64,000 nucleotides of DNA from Bactrocera neohumeralis (Eukaryota > Arthropoda > Insecta > Diptera > Tephritidae), in the NCBI RefSeq assembly GCF_024586455.1, contig NC_065923.1, positions 36,442,370 to 36,506,369 of the forward strand, given 5' to 3'. Of the stretch, positions 35,681 to 46,966 are shown piece after piece. How positions within the stretch are numbered: the stretch's first letter is position 1; the number at the start of each line of letters is the position of its first letter. A program made the position numbers and the translations under genes. The notes beneath the pieces are model-generated. The model searched no databases, was not told the DNA's origin, and was given only the letters and a program-made list of their open reading frames with translations.

Positions 35681-35910
35681 GGTTGCCTTTATACTTTGGG
35701 ATTTGGCAACCTTAATAATTGAATTTGGCAACACAGAACGTTAGCGTAAAGTTTGACAATTTTGATTTTATAGAAGTCAGACTATTTTGATATATGGGCG
35801 CTAATTGTGTTGTTTACAGTACCTCAAAACATTTATCTCTGCCTAAAAATGGAATTAAATCACGAACACTTTCGCGCGATTTTTTATACTCTTTCGTTGC
35901 TAAGTATTTA
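35681..35910 (+). mobile_element. Mariner 5' end fragment
   Basis: It starts after TA (35679-35680) with GGTTGCCTTTATACTTTGGG and reaches an ATG at 35849, reading MELNHEHFRAIFY, the start of a mariner transposase, before ending in a stop about 20 codons on. The leader matches the mariner at 44560-45050. The rest of the element is missing. Confidence 0.75.
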
Positions 35911-35944
35911 AGTTTACATAACGGTTGTTTCAAGTCCTAAAACT

Positions 35945-37006
35945 AAAAGAGTCAGATATAGGGTTATATATACCAAAGTGATCAGGGTGACCAGTAGTTT
36001 GTCGGATGTCTGTCTGTCCGTCCGTGCCGTCAAGCTGTCCGTCCGTCTGTTATCTTGATGAAATGGTCGACGTATTTGGCTCCATAAAAAGGTTAAGTTC
36101 GAAGATGGGCAAAATCGGCCAACTGCCACGCCCACAAAATGGCGGAAACCTTAAACCTATAAAGAATTATATAACAAAGGCGTAAATAATTTTGGACAAA
36201 GTCTTGCCCGCCACCTACTAAGTTTTTTACATATCTCGTCAAAGTTTAGCTATGTCAACCAAACTCTTTAAAGTCGTTTCCTTCAGGCATTTCCATATAC
36301 CGTTCAAAAATGGAAGAAATCGGATACTAACCACGCCCACCTCCCATACAAAGGTTATGTTGAAAATCACTAAAAGTGCGTTAACCGACTAACAAAAAAA
36401 CGTCAGAAACACTAAATTTTTCGGAAGAAATGGCCAGGAAGCTGCATCCAGGCTTTTTTAAAAATTGAAAATGGGCGTGGCCTCGTCCACTTATGGACCA
36501 AAACCCATATCTCAGGAACTACTAGACCGATTTCAATGAAATTCGGTATATAATATTTTCTTAACACCCTGATGACATGTACGAAATATGGGTGAAATCG
36601 GTTCACAACCACGCCATCTTCCAATATAACGCTATTTTGAATTCCATCTGTTGCCTTCTCTGTTTAATACGAGTATATATTATACATTAGGAACCAATGA
36701 TGATAGCGGAATAAAACTTTTCACAAATACGGTATTTGAGCTGAGGTATCCCTTGTGGAAAAATTGTCGTGATCGGACTATAACTTTTCAAGGTCCCTGA
36801 TATCGAACACGAAGAATTCAGTGCCTAACCTAACCTAACCTAATTTTTCACCGAAAATATCGGTAAATCTCTCAGATATTTTCATGTATTCAGAGGGCAT
36901 CATTTTTATATTCTCGCAATAAAGTTGCTAATAACGGTATCTCATGCGAGAGTATAAAATGTTCGGTGACACCTGAACTTAGCCCTTCCTTACTTGTTTT
37001 TGACAA
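35945..37006 (+). repeat. Dispersed repeat, family 2, longest copy
   Basis: Opens GATATAGGGTTATATATACC, then the GTCTGTCTGTCCGTCCGTGC tract, CCACGCCCAC words, and ends with GAACTTAGCCCTTCCTTACT. It is non-coding. Inside, at 36824-36843, stand four perfect CCTAA units. The reverse-oriented copy at 62955-63320 matches its central part (CACGCCCA, AAACGTCAGAAACACTAAAT). Fragments of its end also appear near 25984 and 60368. Confidence 0.78.
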
Positions 37007-37017
37007 CTTTCGTTGTG

Positions 37018-37200
37018 GTTTAAATTAGCAACAATGCTTCAAAGAATTTAATTCACATTTTAACTATGAAGTTCCATCATGGACCAGTGTTTATCGGTGG
37101 TATGGCGAATGCAATCAAGGCAGTAGAATTTTGGGAATTCGACTGTATAATTGTTTCAAAATGAACCGAATCCAAGAAAAGCACAAATCCGGAAAGAAAT
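37018..37200 (+). mobile_element. Short mariner-like HTH fragment
   Basis: The plus strand reads EVPSWTSVYRWYGECNQGS, close to the xAPSxxTVYxWYxEFNRG segment of mariner transposases (second helix-turn-helix region). It is flanked by unrelated sequence and interrupted shortly after. Only about 40 codons support it. Confidence 0.45.
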
Positions 37201-37459
37201 TACTGGGACGTAAATTTAATTTAAAACCTAGTCTTCCAAGAATTTTTTTTACACCGTCAAAGTCTTTGTAGGAAATCCTCTAAGTAATACAACTCAATCT
37301 GCCCCTTCTGACTCTAGCTAAGTTTTCGAAAATAATTCGATTGGAGTTTTAAGCAGCTCAAATCTGGATTTCCTTTAGTATTCAAAACTCGTCAAGCGAA
37401 AAGCTCAACCAATTGAATTAAAAGACTTTCGGAAGTTAAATGTAGCTTTCTTTACAATG

Positions 37460-37720
37460 TAAACGTTCTCTAACTGTAATGATTTCAGTCCGACTGTCAT
37501 TCGCACTTCCGGCATTCGCTTTCTCTAATTCTCTTTCCCGCTATTTGCTGAGGTTTTATTTAATTTTGCTATTTTTTTCGTCCTTTTTTGTGTCACATTG
37601 CCTACTTCTTCTTACCACCCATTCATGATGTTTGCACTACGCATGAATCTCACACTTGTCCCTGTACCCTCAGCCATTTAGTCTCGATTAGTGTGTATAC
37701 ATATACATATATGCGGCAAG
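37460..37720 (+). repeat. Diverged non-coding repeat, copy 1
   Basis: Matches 43305-43620 in the same orientation with many substitutions: TTCAGTCCGACTGTCATTCG against TTCAGCCTGATTGTAACATT, and GGTTTTATTTAATTTTGC in both. No termini or coding capacity seen. Confidence 0.5.
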
Positions 37721-38031
37721 TAGCAATTTTCTTCTGGATAGCTGTGTCGTGCAACGTGAAAAATATTGCCGTCAGTAATTGGCGGAAACTGGGGGACCTG
37801 CTGTGATTTATTTAAGCTAATTTATTTGTTATTGCCGAGTTTTTAAATAGCGCAATTATTTAAATTATAAACCACTAAGTTTTCTCATATACAAGGCACG
37901 TCGCGTCGAAAATAGTACTTGTTGTTTGGTTTTACTATGTAGATAAGTGTGTGTGTTACCTAAATGTTCAAAAAAGAAAAGCTCATCAGCTAATTATTCA
38001 ATACTTTAATCTTCTGCTAACAATTTGTTTC

Positions 38032-38375
38032 ATGGATGAGCTCGTATCCACATTCCAAAATGAACCGTATTATGGCCAAGTTTATTCGCATAAAAGTCCT
38101 GAAAATTTTTGTGCCGAAACGTTCAGAATGTTGGAAAAAGCCATCGGTGATAATTGTTTGTCGCGAGCAAGTGCTTTTGATTGGTACAAATTGTTCAAAG
38201 AGGGCTGAGAACGTTGACGATAAACGACGTCCAGGAAGGCCATCAGCATCAACTGATGATCAACACACCAATAAAATAATGGAATTGGTGCTTGAGAATC
38301 GACGATGAACAGTCAGAGATCTCATTGGCATCGTTGGAATATCGGAAGGCTCATTGAAAATCATGAACTTATGTA
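38032..38375 (+). mobile_element. Mariner N-terminal fragment
   Basis: Frames read together give ENFCAETFRMLEKAIGDNCL, LSRASAFDWYKLFKEG, then after a frameshift ENVDDKRRPGRPSASTDDQ and TVRDLIGIVGISEGSLK. These are the two helix-turn-helix domains and the GRP linker of a mariner of the lineage at 2166-3001 (which begins GISKGSVNT, overlapping this fragment's end). There is a frameshift near 38205 and a stop near 38306. The catalytic domain is absent. Confidence 0.78.
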
Positions 38376-38639
38376 TATGAGGAACAAGCCATATGTACCT
38401 GAAGGTATTACGCCGGATTTAATCATGGCAAGCTGCAAGAATATGAAATGTTTTTTTTTGTCAAACACGCTGAAGTTCTAAATGAACTTTCTGTAGGTAG
38501 AACGTTTATGCTCTTGCAACGTGTTACCTTGCCTTTGCAATAATACGGTTTAATTAATATTTACATATCGGCGTATCACAGAGCTAGTAAACTGACAACT
38601 TTTTCTCTTCTCTATGAGGACACCCTAAATATTAATGCA

Positions 38640-39060
38640 TAGGTAATTACAGTACAAAATATGCAACATCCTCCAACTCAGGCACGAAAAACTCATTAAA
38701 CATGGCTTTTAAGCGTTTCCCCTTAACTTTAACATTATGGCCGACTTCACTTTTGAAGAAATATGAAATTGTGACTCCCTCTGTCTACATATTGAGCACA
38801 CCAAACAGTGACACAATCACTTGTGGCTTATCAGCATTCCAAATGCAACAATTTTGTTTATTAACGTACCGACTCAAGTGAGCTCCATCGCTGAACAAAA
38901 TTTTCTTGTGAAAATCGTGATGTTTGGCCTTCTTGACTTAGCTTTATTCACCGAATGTGCAACGTGCTTGATATTCGCTCAGCATTAATAGTGTCTTCAG
39001 TACGCACTCCACAGCGTATCTAAAGATGCCCGTTATCCACTATATCCGACACTGCTTGGA
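38640..39060 (-). mobile_element. Mariner-like DDE transposase fragment
   Basis: Minus-strand reading: FHKKILFSDGAHLSRYVNKQ, then NCCIWNADKPQVIV, a stop, then VTISYFFKSEVGHNVKVKG and FNEFFVPELEDV. It is the same transposase type as 8795-8985 and 48540-49065. The first Asp (FSD) is kept, but the Glu after it is Gly and the His-Phe is His-Leu. The fragment ends before the second Asp. Confidence 0.72.
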
Positions 39061-39338
39061 GATAACGTCGACCGAATACATTGTTAGGTAGTCTGTACCC
39101 TCTGAGATCTTACACTAGTATGTATTAACCTGCAAAACCAAGTTGGTACGTATATGATCGCTCACATGAGTTTATAAATAGTTGTATATTCATATATGAC
39201 TATGTATAGCAACTATTTGTATACATATATTTGATCAGTTCGAAAACGCACAAGAAATAAAGCACAATCTAATTATGCTTAGCGTCAATTTTACAAATTG
39301 TGCACTCGATATTCAAGGCAAAAAACCATATACTTGTA

Positions 39339-40243
39339 CAAGGAGCGTTGTAAAGTAAGCAGGAATTTTCGAATCTAGCGCCCTCTGGTGGCGCCATCTA
39401 GTTATATGTCTTTCTGGTGCGTCAGAATCTGCTATTTTTATCGATTGTCCCGTGAAACATGACATTTCATGAATTGGAAGTGAAGTTATTACTTTTTAGT
39501 TGTCAGTATGTTTGCGTTATCGGTGCGAAAATGAGCTTCGAACAAAGAGCCAACATTAAATTTTGTTTTAAAATTGGTAAAGCTTTCACCGAAACGTTTC
39601 AATTGATGAAAGAAGTTTATGGCGATGATTGCCTATCCCGTAGCAGAGTGCACGAGTGGTTTCAACGTTTTTAAAGTGGTCGTGAGGACATAAATGACGA
39701 TCAACATGTGGGCCAATCAAAATCCGCGATCACCGGAAATTCCATCGAAACTGAAACTGTGCGTGAGTTCGTCAAAAATCAGCCGAAATCATCATTGAAA
39801 TTCATGGATATGGAATTGAACATCTCCAAAACATCGATTCATTGCAATTTGACCGAACATTTGGGCTTACGAAAGGTAACGTGTGTACGACGACCCGAAA
39901 ATTGCCCAGAATCCCAGTGACCGATTATTTGACCAAAAATCACATTTTAACCATTAACCACTTCCGGTATTCATCTAATAAGGCATCGTGCGACTTCTTT
40001 CTTTTCGGAAAATTGTATTTCCCCATGAAAGGAAAGCGTTATGCAGACGTAGAGGTCATTCAAAAGACTTGCACCGGCATATTGGCGGTCATACCAGCCA
40101 ACGAGCTTAAACGCTCGTTCGACATGCTTTTTGACCGTATATTGAAGCAGAAGGAGACTATTTTGAATAAAATAAATTGATTTTGCTGAAAAAACAATTT
40201 GTTCTGGTTTTTTTAAGTGCTGTTTACTTAGGAACGCACCTTG
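39339..40243 (+). mobile_element. Internally deleted mariner (905 bp)
   Basis: The termini CAAGGAGCGTTGTAAAGTAA and, reverse-complemented, CAAGGTGCGTTCCTAAGTAA are flanked by TA (39337-39338, 40244-40245). The coding region starts MSFEQRANIKFCFKIGKAFT at 39531. It has an in-frame TAA at 39672 and keeps both HTH regions (SIHCNLTEHLGLRKV). It then jumps near 39900 directly to VTDYLTKNHILTI and the third-Asp region KASCDFFLFGKLYFP. The first and second catalytic Asp are deleted. The C-terminus runs to a stop at 40178-40180. It is non-autonomous, though both termini are intact. Confidence 0.92.
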
Positions 40244-40249
40244 TATTCG

Positions 40250-41865
40250 TAACTTCTACTACTTTATTTATTTTCCATATTTGAAGTACCTTAGCGAACA
40301 TGGAAAAGGGCACCTTTTCCTGGCAATGGTGTATCGTAAGGCCAAAAATAGATTAACGATATTAGATATATAGATATATACACGCAATATAATGTTTTTT
40401 GATTCTATAGCTGACTTTAAACCTTGAATTGTAAACGGGTGAAAAAGGGTTTATCTTGTTTTATGTCAAAATTATGTGTCCTATGTATAGAAAAAATACA
40501 TAAAGATACAAAACCAAAATTTTGTATATTTTTATTCTTCGCAAAAATTTTCTAAAAAGTACTTAAACTACAAAAGACACACAAAAATTTTTAAAAATGC
40601 TTTTTATTTCTCAACATAGATCTCATTATCATTTTCCGTCCCGGAACTTATTTATTTGCAATGGAGGCCATAAAATCTTACACTTAAAAAAATAACATGG
40701 AAAGATAAAAAATTAATGCAAAACCAAAACTTTTCTGATCGAATTGTAATATTGAAAATTAAAGCAAAGCATAACAAGCTGCCGCCTTTAACCTGTACGT
40801 GACCCACAATAAACTAGTAAATATTGACTTCATACAGCAGCAGGTGTGCAAAACACAATTTTACCACGTATGAAAATATGTAGCTATCTGCTAAAGTGTT
40901 TTGTACGAAAACATGTTTGCTTTAAAATATTTATCTACAATCTTACATGCAACAGATTGCATAAACCTTTGAACACTCGTCTACTTCGATGGTATTTGCA
41001 TAGCCTTAGTAGGATAGCAATGCAAACCTGATACATAGATACCCTTAACATTCACAGTATGTATTACATGTTTACCTATATTAATATTTTATACAAACAT
41101 TAGTACCAGAAGTGCATGACCAAAGGCGTGCCTAATAGAAATGGGAGGAAAGTTATACTCATAACATATACAAGTAAGAAGCAAAGTACTTGTTGCCTTG
41201 AGGAAAGATATTTTTCAACTCATACTGACATATAAAGGTAGGAGAAAATTCAATTAAAACCATATACATATATTTAAAAGGTGTGTTGGAAAAATAACGG
41301 GAATTTATTGAAAAAACCTAAAAGTAATTCCCGCCTTGATAGCCAATATTATAGGGCAGCAATTAATTATAAGAGGTCAGCTATCGTGATACACTATGGT
41401 ACGTCCTTACCTTGATATCACTTTCCATTCGTGCGTCGGATGTTCAAACCATTTTTGTCCTCAATGAAACTACTAATTGCCGATAAGGATAATGACGAAC
41501 TAAAATTAATCGAAGTTTTACAAACAAAAGTTGACTGTATGTTTGTAAACATATTAGTACTAAAACCATCACAATGTTTTCCATATTGCCTTAAAACAGC
41601 CACTGGAAGCTGCTTAGCGTTAGTACTTGGTTTACTTATTCGTTCAGTGTTCAATATTTTGACGATGCCAAAATTCCAGCGCCATCTTTTGTGTAACTTG
41701 TTGCGCAGAAACAAGGGGAAATTCTCAAACCTTTTCAATGTAATCCATGTACCCCATAACAATAAGAGCAAAGAACTGTTTGGGAGGTAAGTATTGTTTG
41801 TAACTATAATTTTGATTTAAGCCTTTTAAGGATATGTGTTTTGTCAAACAAGTTTATTATATATG
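40250..41865. other. Mostly unrecognised; one long frame before a splice-donor-like site
   Basis: At 41431-41786 a 119-codon plus frame ends in GGGAGGTAAGTATTG, a near-perfect splice donor overlapping the stop. The opposite strand is also open for 117 codons (41771-41418). I recognise neither protein. It could be an exon of an unannotated gene or element, or coincidence. Confidence 0.3.
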
Positions 41866-41870
41866 TATTA

Positions 41871-43060
41871 GGGTGTGCCATTTTGAGGCAACCTTTGTTT
41901 TTCAACTGAAAAACAGGCTCAAAACTTTCGAAATGTGTAAAAAAAAGTCACTCAAAAGATGAGCTCTTAATATTAATAAAGGGTTGTCAAAAAAGTCTTG
42001 CGGTATTTTTATTGAATTTTCTTTTTTTTATTGAAATTGAAATGAATTTTGGATGACTCATGCCCAGCTCTTGATCGATGCTACGGCTGCTACTATGCCG
42101 GTCTCTTTCGACCAATTCAGCGATTTTATCGCAATTTTCGACGACAGGCCTTCCGGAGCGTGGCGCATCTTCGACCACCTCTACACCAGATCGAAAACGT
42201 TGAAACCATCGTTGTGCGGTGGAAATGGAAACTGTATCGGGTCCATAAACTGCAAAAAATTTATTGGCGGCTTGAGATGCCGTTTTGCCTTTATCTTAGT
42301 AGTACTGTAAAATATGCCGTATTTTCTCTTTATCTTGCTCCATGTTTGCGACGCTATAACTCACGAACTATTTAAAAGAAACGACAATCAATCAAACACG
42401 TGTTAGCGCCTGAAATGAGCTTTCCAAAAAGGTATAGCATGACCCGATGCGACGAATAAAAGTAGAAGTACGCGCTTTCAGCGCCAACTTGCGAAAATAC
42501 CGCAAGACTTTTTTGACAACCTATTATTAAGAGGTGCCTCTTTCAAATTTTCTGTTTTCCATATAAATTACATGGAAAAATAATAATTTTTTTTGTGGTG
42601 GTTATTCTGCGGAGGTTATTATATGTGCACGCGATGGCTGCCGGTTGGGATGGTAAACTCGATTCGGATTCTACTCGAAAATCGAGTTTTATCGTAAAAT
42701 AATCGATTTTTCGAATGTTAAGAATCGATTCTTAATCGACTTCGACTACTGAAGATCGATTCCGAAAAATCGATTATTTTACGATAAAACTCGATTTTCG
42801 AGTAGAATCCGAATCGAGTTTACCATCCCTACTGGCAGCCTTCGCGTGCACATATAATAACCTCCGCAGAATAGCCACCACAAAAAAAAATGATTTTTTT
42901 TTTCCATGTAATTTATATGGAAAACAGAAAATTTGAAAGAGGCACCTCTTAATATTAATATTAAGAGCTCATCTTTTGAGTGACTTTTTTTTTACACATT
43001 TCGAAAGTTTTGAGCCTGTTTTTCAGTTGAAAAAAAAGGTTGTCTCAAAATGGCACACCC
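41871..43060. mobile_element. Palindromic foldback element, interrupted by a mariner
   Basis: Outer termini GGGTGTGCCATTTTGAG and CTCAAAATGGCACACCC are flanked by TA on both sides (41869-41870, 43061-43062). Without the inserted mariner the element is about 640 bp and is nearly one long hairpin. The left arm runs from 41871 (minus the insert) to about 42715 and the right arm from about 42764 to 43060. Their matched landmarks are GAGCTCATCTTTTGAGTGAC, GAGGCACCTCTT, GGAGGTTATTATATGTGCAC and GATGGTAAACTCGATTC. The loop contains a smaller 18-bp perfect palindrome (42718-42735). There is no coding capacity. The TA duplication suggests Tc1/mariner-type mobilisation. Confidence 0.92.
41979..42524 (-). 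mobile_element. Internally deleted mariner nested in the foldback (546 bp)
   Basis: The termini GGTTGTCAAAAAAGTCTTGC match as inverted repeats at both ends, with TA duplicated at 41977-41978 and 42525-42526. On the minus strand, ATG at 42342 reads MEQDKEKIRHILQYY, stop, then SQAANKFFAVYGPDTVS, AQRWFQRFRSGVEVVEDAPR, SGRPVVENCDKIAELVERDR and SIDQELGMSH. These are the two HTH domains. The frame then runs straight into 3' non-coding sequence. All three catalytic Asp are deleted. Removing it restores the foldback arm (TTAATATTAATATTAAGAGG). Confidence 0.92.
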
Positions 43061-43069
43061 TAATATGTA

Positions 43070-44555
43070 TTTAGGCTAGTGAGAATATAAAATCAAATAA
43101 ATAGATTTCCTTGCGACTATCATCCCTTTGCCACTTAGTAGCTTACTCAATAAGTAAGCATCTAAATCCTCTGGCTTTAGCTAAGCTATGTACTAATAGC
43201 TAAGCTTATCAAAAAAAAAATCATTTGGTATTTCATAAGCCGCTAAACTCATTTAGTTTAATTTAACAATCTAATCTCTTGGAACTTGTATATATTATGC
43301 TTTACAATACAAGCTCTCTTGAACGATAATGAGTTCAGCCTGATTGTAACATTTGCACTGGCCGTGCCCGCTTCCTATAAGTCGTTTTTCCTCTTATTTT
43401 CTGCGGTTTTATTTAATTTTGCGTTTTTATTTCCCATTTCCGTAAGCTCCGTTATTTTCCCTTACATAGCCTAATTCTGCTTGCTTCTTCCACTACAAAA
43501 AATTGCAGATTTGGTGTTTCTACCCCCAGCTATTTCTAGTCTAATTTATTGCTGATTTGCCTCCCGAGTGTGTGTAGGATACTTATTTATGATGGTGTGC
43601 GGCACATATATATATAAATAAATATTTATGATATATTTTCATATTCTATACAATTTATTCATTACTGTCGTCCTATGGCTTTGATGAACTTCCATCAAAC
43701 AGTTAAAGATATATCTTCAGGCCAGTAATTCGTTTGCAAAATACGGTCGGTAGTGAAAAACCTCATGTCAACATTGTGCGCCATCGACTAAGTCCTTATT
43801 CAAGCGAGGTCTGTTTATCATAAATAAAAAGGCATATGACTGATAAAGATACCAACAGGTATTCCATTTCCAGTAGTGGACTGCAAGGATCTTAAGTCCT
43901 CTTTGGTGAAACTTGTTGTACTATAATCAGGTCAACAATCTGCACAAGCTTGCGCCCTTACCTAAGATCGTTGTATGCTTAGCACTTATCGGTCTGACCA
44001 CATGTACAATACATATGTACATATGAACAATGTGCATTGCACATACCTGTATGTACCCTCAGATGCAAGTCTGAAGATTGCTCAAGGATTTACTTGTTGA
44101 CCTTACGGTGCAAAGGCAATGGATGTAAAGGTGGGTTTCTTTTGCGAATTTTTATTTACATGCAAGCCTCATAGAAAACAAAGTGTACGATGGATATGAA
44201 AGCATATATTCCAGTGAAAACAAAAGAACATTAAGCCATCTATGAGATGCGTGTGTAAAATATGAAAATAAGTATTTGGGCAAACACACATTTCGTTATA
44301 AGGGACTATTATGAAGCGATTGTGTGGGTATTCTCTAAATATACTCGTATCGACTTTGAGGTCAGCCATCGATGTACAGCGAACAGCATTCTTGTTGTAA
44401 TAATAAGTCTGACAGATGATATAGACCGATTAAGACGATAGTGGATACATATCTAGGGAACCTTGAGTAAGTTGGCAGACTAATTTTGCTTTTTGAAATA
44501 ATAAATATTTATGTTCGTATGTAAATTTATTGTTTGCCGGTATGTAGACCGAATA
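43070..44555. other. Non-coding stretch
   Basis: Apart from the diverged repeat at 43305-43620 (separate entry) I see no structure and no recognisable coding sequence. Confidence 0.4.
43305..43620 (+). repeat. Diverged non-coding repeat, copy 2
   Basis: Partner of 37460-37720, about 5.9 kb away in direct orientation. Shared blocks include GGTTTTATTTAATTTTGC and the C-rich stretch that follows. Confidence 0.5.
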
Positions 44556-44559
44556 CGTA

Positions 44560-45050
44560 GGTTGCCTTTATATTTTGAGAATTGGCAGTGCTCTAATCTG
44601 AAAACTCCCAGCTTTATCGAAAAGTTTGACATTTTTAATAGAACGCATACTCAGAATCTTTTGACATAAGATCGCTATTTGTGTTGTTTACAGTTACTTG
44701 AAATACTCTTCCCGACCAAACAGTGTAATTAAGTAGCAAACATTTTCGTGCGATCATGTCTCACAACTTTTAACTTGGAAGAATTCAACAAGACTTAAGA
44801 ATTAAATTTATGACGATGAGGCTACATCAATGATGTAGTGCTTATCGACCGAATGATGAATTCAATTGAAGTCGTAGATCACTCAAAGACGAATTTCGGG
44901 AACGCCGTTCAAAATCAGTTAATGTTCCGGAAACTACTGCTGCTGCGCGCAATTTGATATTGCAAGATCATCATGTCAGCTATCATAAGAAGAAATAAAA
45001 ACTCGTGTTCGACACCTTGGATCTTCGAGATTTTCAATGATTAATTTGTT
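44560..45050 (+). mobile_element. Mariner 5' half, degenerate
   Basis: After TA (44558-44559) it starts GGTTGCCTTTATATTTTGAG, as at 35681. The decayed transposase reads KHFRAIMSHNF, then RRSLKDEFRERRSKSVNVPE and NLILQDHHVSYH, matching the MELTREHFRA...SLKDEFREGRPK...LIxxDxHVxYxE mariner type at 30768-31459. There are several frameshifts and stops. It ends before the catalytic domain. Confidence 0.75.
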
Positions 45051-45320
45051 TTTGCTTTCTTATCTCGTAAATACTATTACTGACAAAGATAGCTCATTTA
45101 AGAGAAAGAGCTAGGTGTTTGCGTTGCTTCGAAACATATAATAAAAATATAACAACGTGAAACCATCTTCCTTTCTCGAGTTGATGATGAATGGTGGACT
45201 TAACTGCGTATGATTCTGAATGTAATTAACAGTCGAATGACATTTTCACATGAGGATTATTTAAAAAAATTATAATTAGAATTTTTTTAATTAAAGCGCT
45301 TATTTATATACACTTTAACG

Positions 45321-45558
45321 CATGAATATAAAATATTTTAAACGTTTCAAAATTAATAGATATTTTGATGTGCTAAAGAATTTTAGCATATATTTGCTTT
45401 TGTTACCAAAAATTGCTTAAATCAAGCATTTTTATATTGCAGTCTCATAAATTTGCTTTTATCAGTGATCGCTTGATGCTTAAAACTGATTTAGTTCTTG
45501 TTACTTTGTGAAACGTTTCTCACTTAAAATTTCAATTTACAATTAACAATTATTCATG
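45321..45558 (+). repeat. Direct repeat, left copy (about 240 bp)
   Basis: From CATGAATATAAAATATTTTA to AATTATTCATG it matches 46299-46539 with roughly 85-90% identity by eye. Landmarks include GTGCTAAAGAATTTTAG and GCAGTCTCATAAAT. It lies in direct orientation about 0.98 kb apart. Confidence 0.8.
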
Positions 45559-46298
45559 AGCATATATTCTCATGTAATAATTTTAACAAATTTACCATTT
45601 AACATTTATGTTTGAAGACGGATTTCACTATTCAAGAAATAACAATACGAACTTTCACTTCTTTTTATCCCCGTTTGTAAACGTTAAGCTTAGAGATCAA
45701 CGTTTTTTGAGACCTTTAAAGCGATTGTTGCGTTCAGAACGGCTGGTTTGCAGACACCTTTTCAATTTAATTTAAAATCTTCGACGATTTTCGATAGCTC
45801 TGAAATTTGTTTTTGTTTAAACAAATAAATTTTCTACTAAATAAAACAAAAATTAATGGCAACTCTTTTATCTTTTTTTTTTTATAGCTCATTTAAAAAA
45901 AGAACAATTTCATTTGGGTGTTTGTTAGCAAAATCACTTTTTTTTAATTTTTTTAACCTACTTCAATCGAATATAATAAAAATATTCAGATTTTTTGGAG
46001 AGAATAGTTTTAATAAGATATCTTCCTTTCTCGAGAATGATTTGAGATGCGGTACACAGAGGATTCCTTGCCACAATATAGTTCGAATGAAATAGCTGAC
46101 AAATATTTTTCTCATAATATATGAACTGTGACTCTCTATAATCGCTCTCTTATCAATATCGGAAAGCACTTGATTATTACCGCCTTTATTATTTGAGGAT
46201 ATATATTACGATAAAAACACTTTTATAATTATAACTTTTTTTTACTTGCCGGTTTTTTTTCGATATTTATATTAAGCTTTAACAAAATACTTTAAGTT
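45559..46298. other. Interval between two direct repeats
   Basis: AT-rich with homopolymer tracts. A 79-codon plus frame (45856-46095) and a 68-codon minus frame match nothing known. If the repeats were LTR-like, this would be the internal region, but no primer-binding site or polypurine tract is evident. Confidence 0.3.
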
Positions 46299-46539
46299 CA
46301 TGAATATAAAATATTTTAAAGCGTTTGAAACTATTTATAGATATTTTGAAGTGCTAAAGAATTTTAGTATATATTTGCTTTTGGTACCAAAAATTACTTA
46401 AATTAAGCATTTTTATTTTGCAGTCTCATAAATGTGCTTTTATCAGTGATTGCTTTATGCTTAAAACTTATTCAGTTCTTGATACTTTGTGAAAGGCTTC
46501 TCACTTAAAATTAAAATTTTCTATTAAAAATTATTCATG
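46299..46539 (+). repeat. Direct repeat, right copy (about 240 bp)
   Basis: Second copy of 45321-45558, with matching blocks in the same order and a few small indels. Confidence 0.8.
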
Positions 46540-46931
46540 CATGCAGTAGCAATCTCAGTACTGTAGTGATGATTTTTCAGGCGGAACAGTATATAGTATG
46601 TACGCTTTAAATGAATTTCATGCGAAAATCTCGTTTTTGTACTAAACAGCAGGACGGTGACCTACTAAAATGAGTGTATATAGAATGTGTACATTAGAGT
46701 GGTCGTTATTTCGCAAGTTAATTGTTTGGCTGACTCAACGCTAAGATTCAGTTTTAGCTAAAAAATCAGCATCCAAAGTATGCAGTACACGATGTCGTAT
46801 GAGCAACTAAAAAATTTAAGGCACTTGCACCATATAAACATTTTTTTTTTATTTTAACAAGTTTTATATTTCCTATTTCAAAAATTTGTTTATTATGTTT
46901 GATTATTTGACTTTACAAAACATAAATCAGA

Positions 46932-46966
46932 AAGCAATAAAGCAATAAAGCAGTAAAGCAATAAAG
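46932..46966 (+). repeat. Tandem 8-mer AGCAATAA, about 4 copies
   Basis: Units AGCAATAA, AGCAATAA, AGCAGTAA, AGCAATAA, then a partial unit AGCC. A small minisatellite. Confidence 0.85.

Noticed and set aside
36824..36843. TTAGG-type telomere repeat, suggesting an interstitial telomere
   Set aside because: Only four units, embedded in a dispersed non-coding repeat. Similar words elsewhere in the window follow LINE 3' ends, and Diptera lack TTAGG telomeres.
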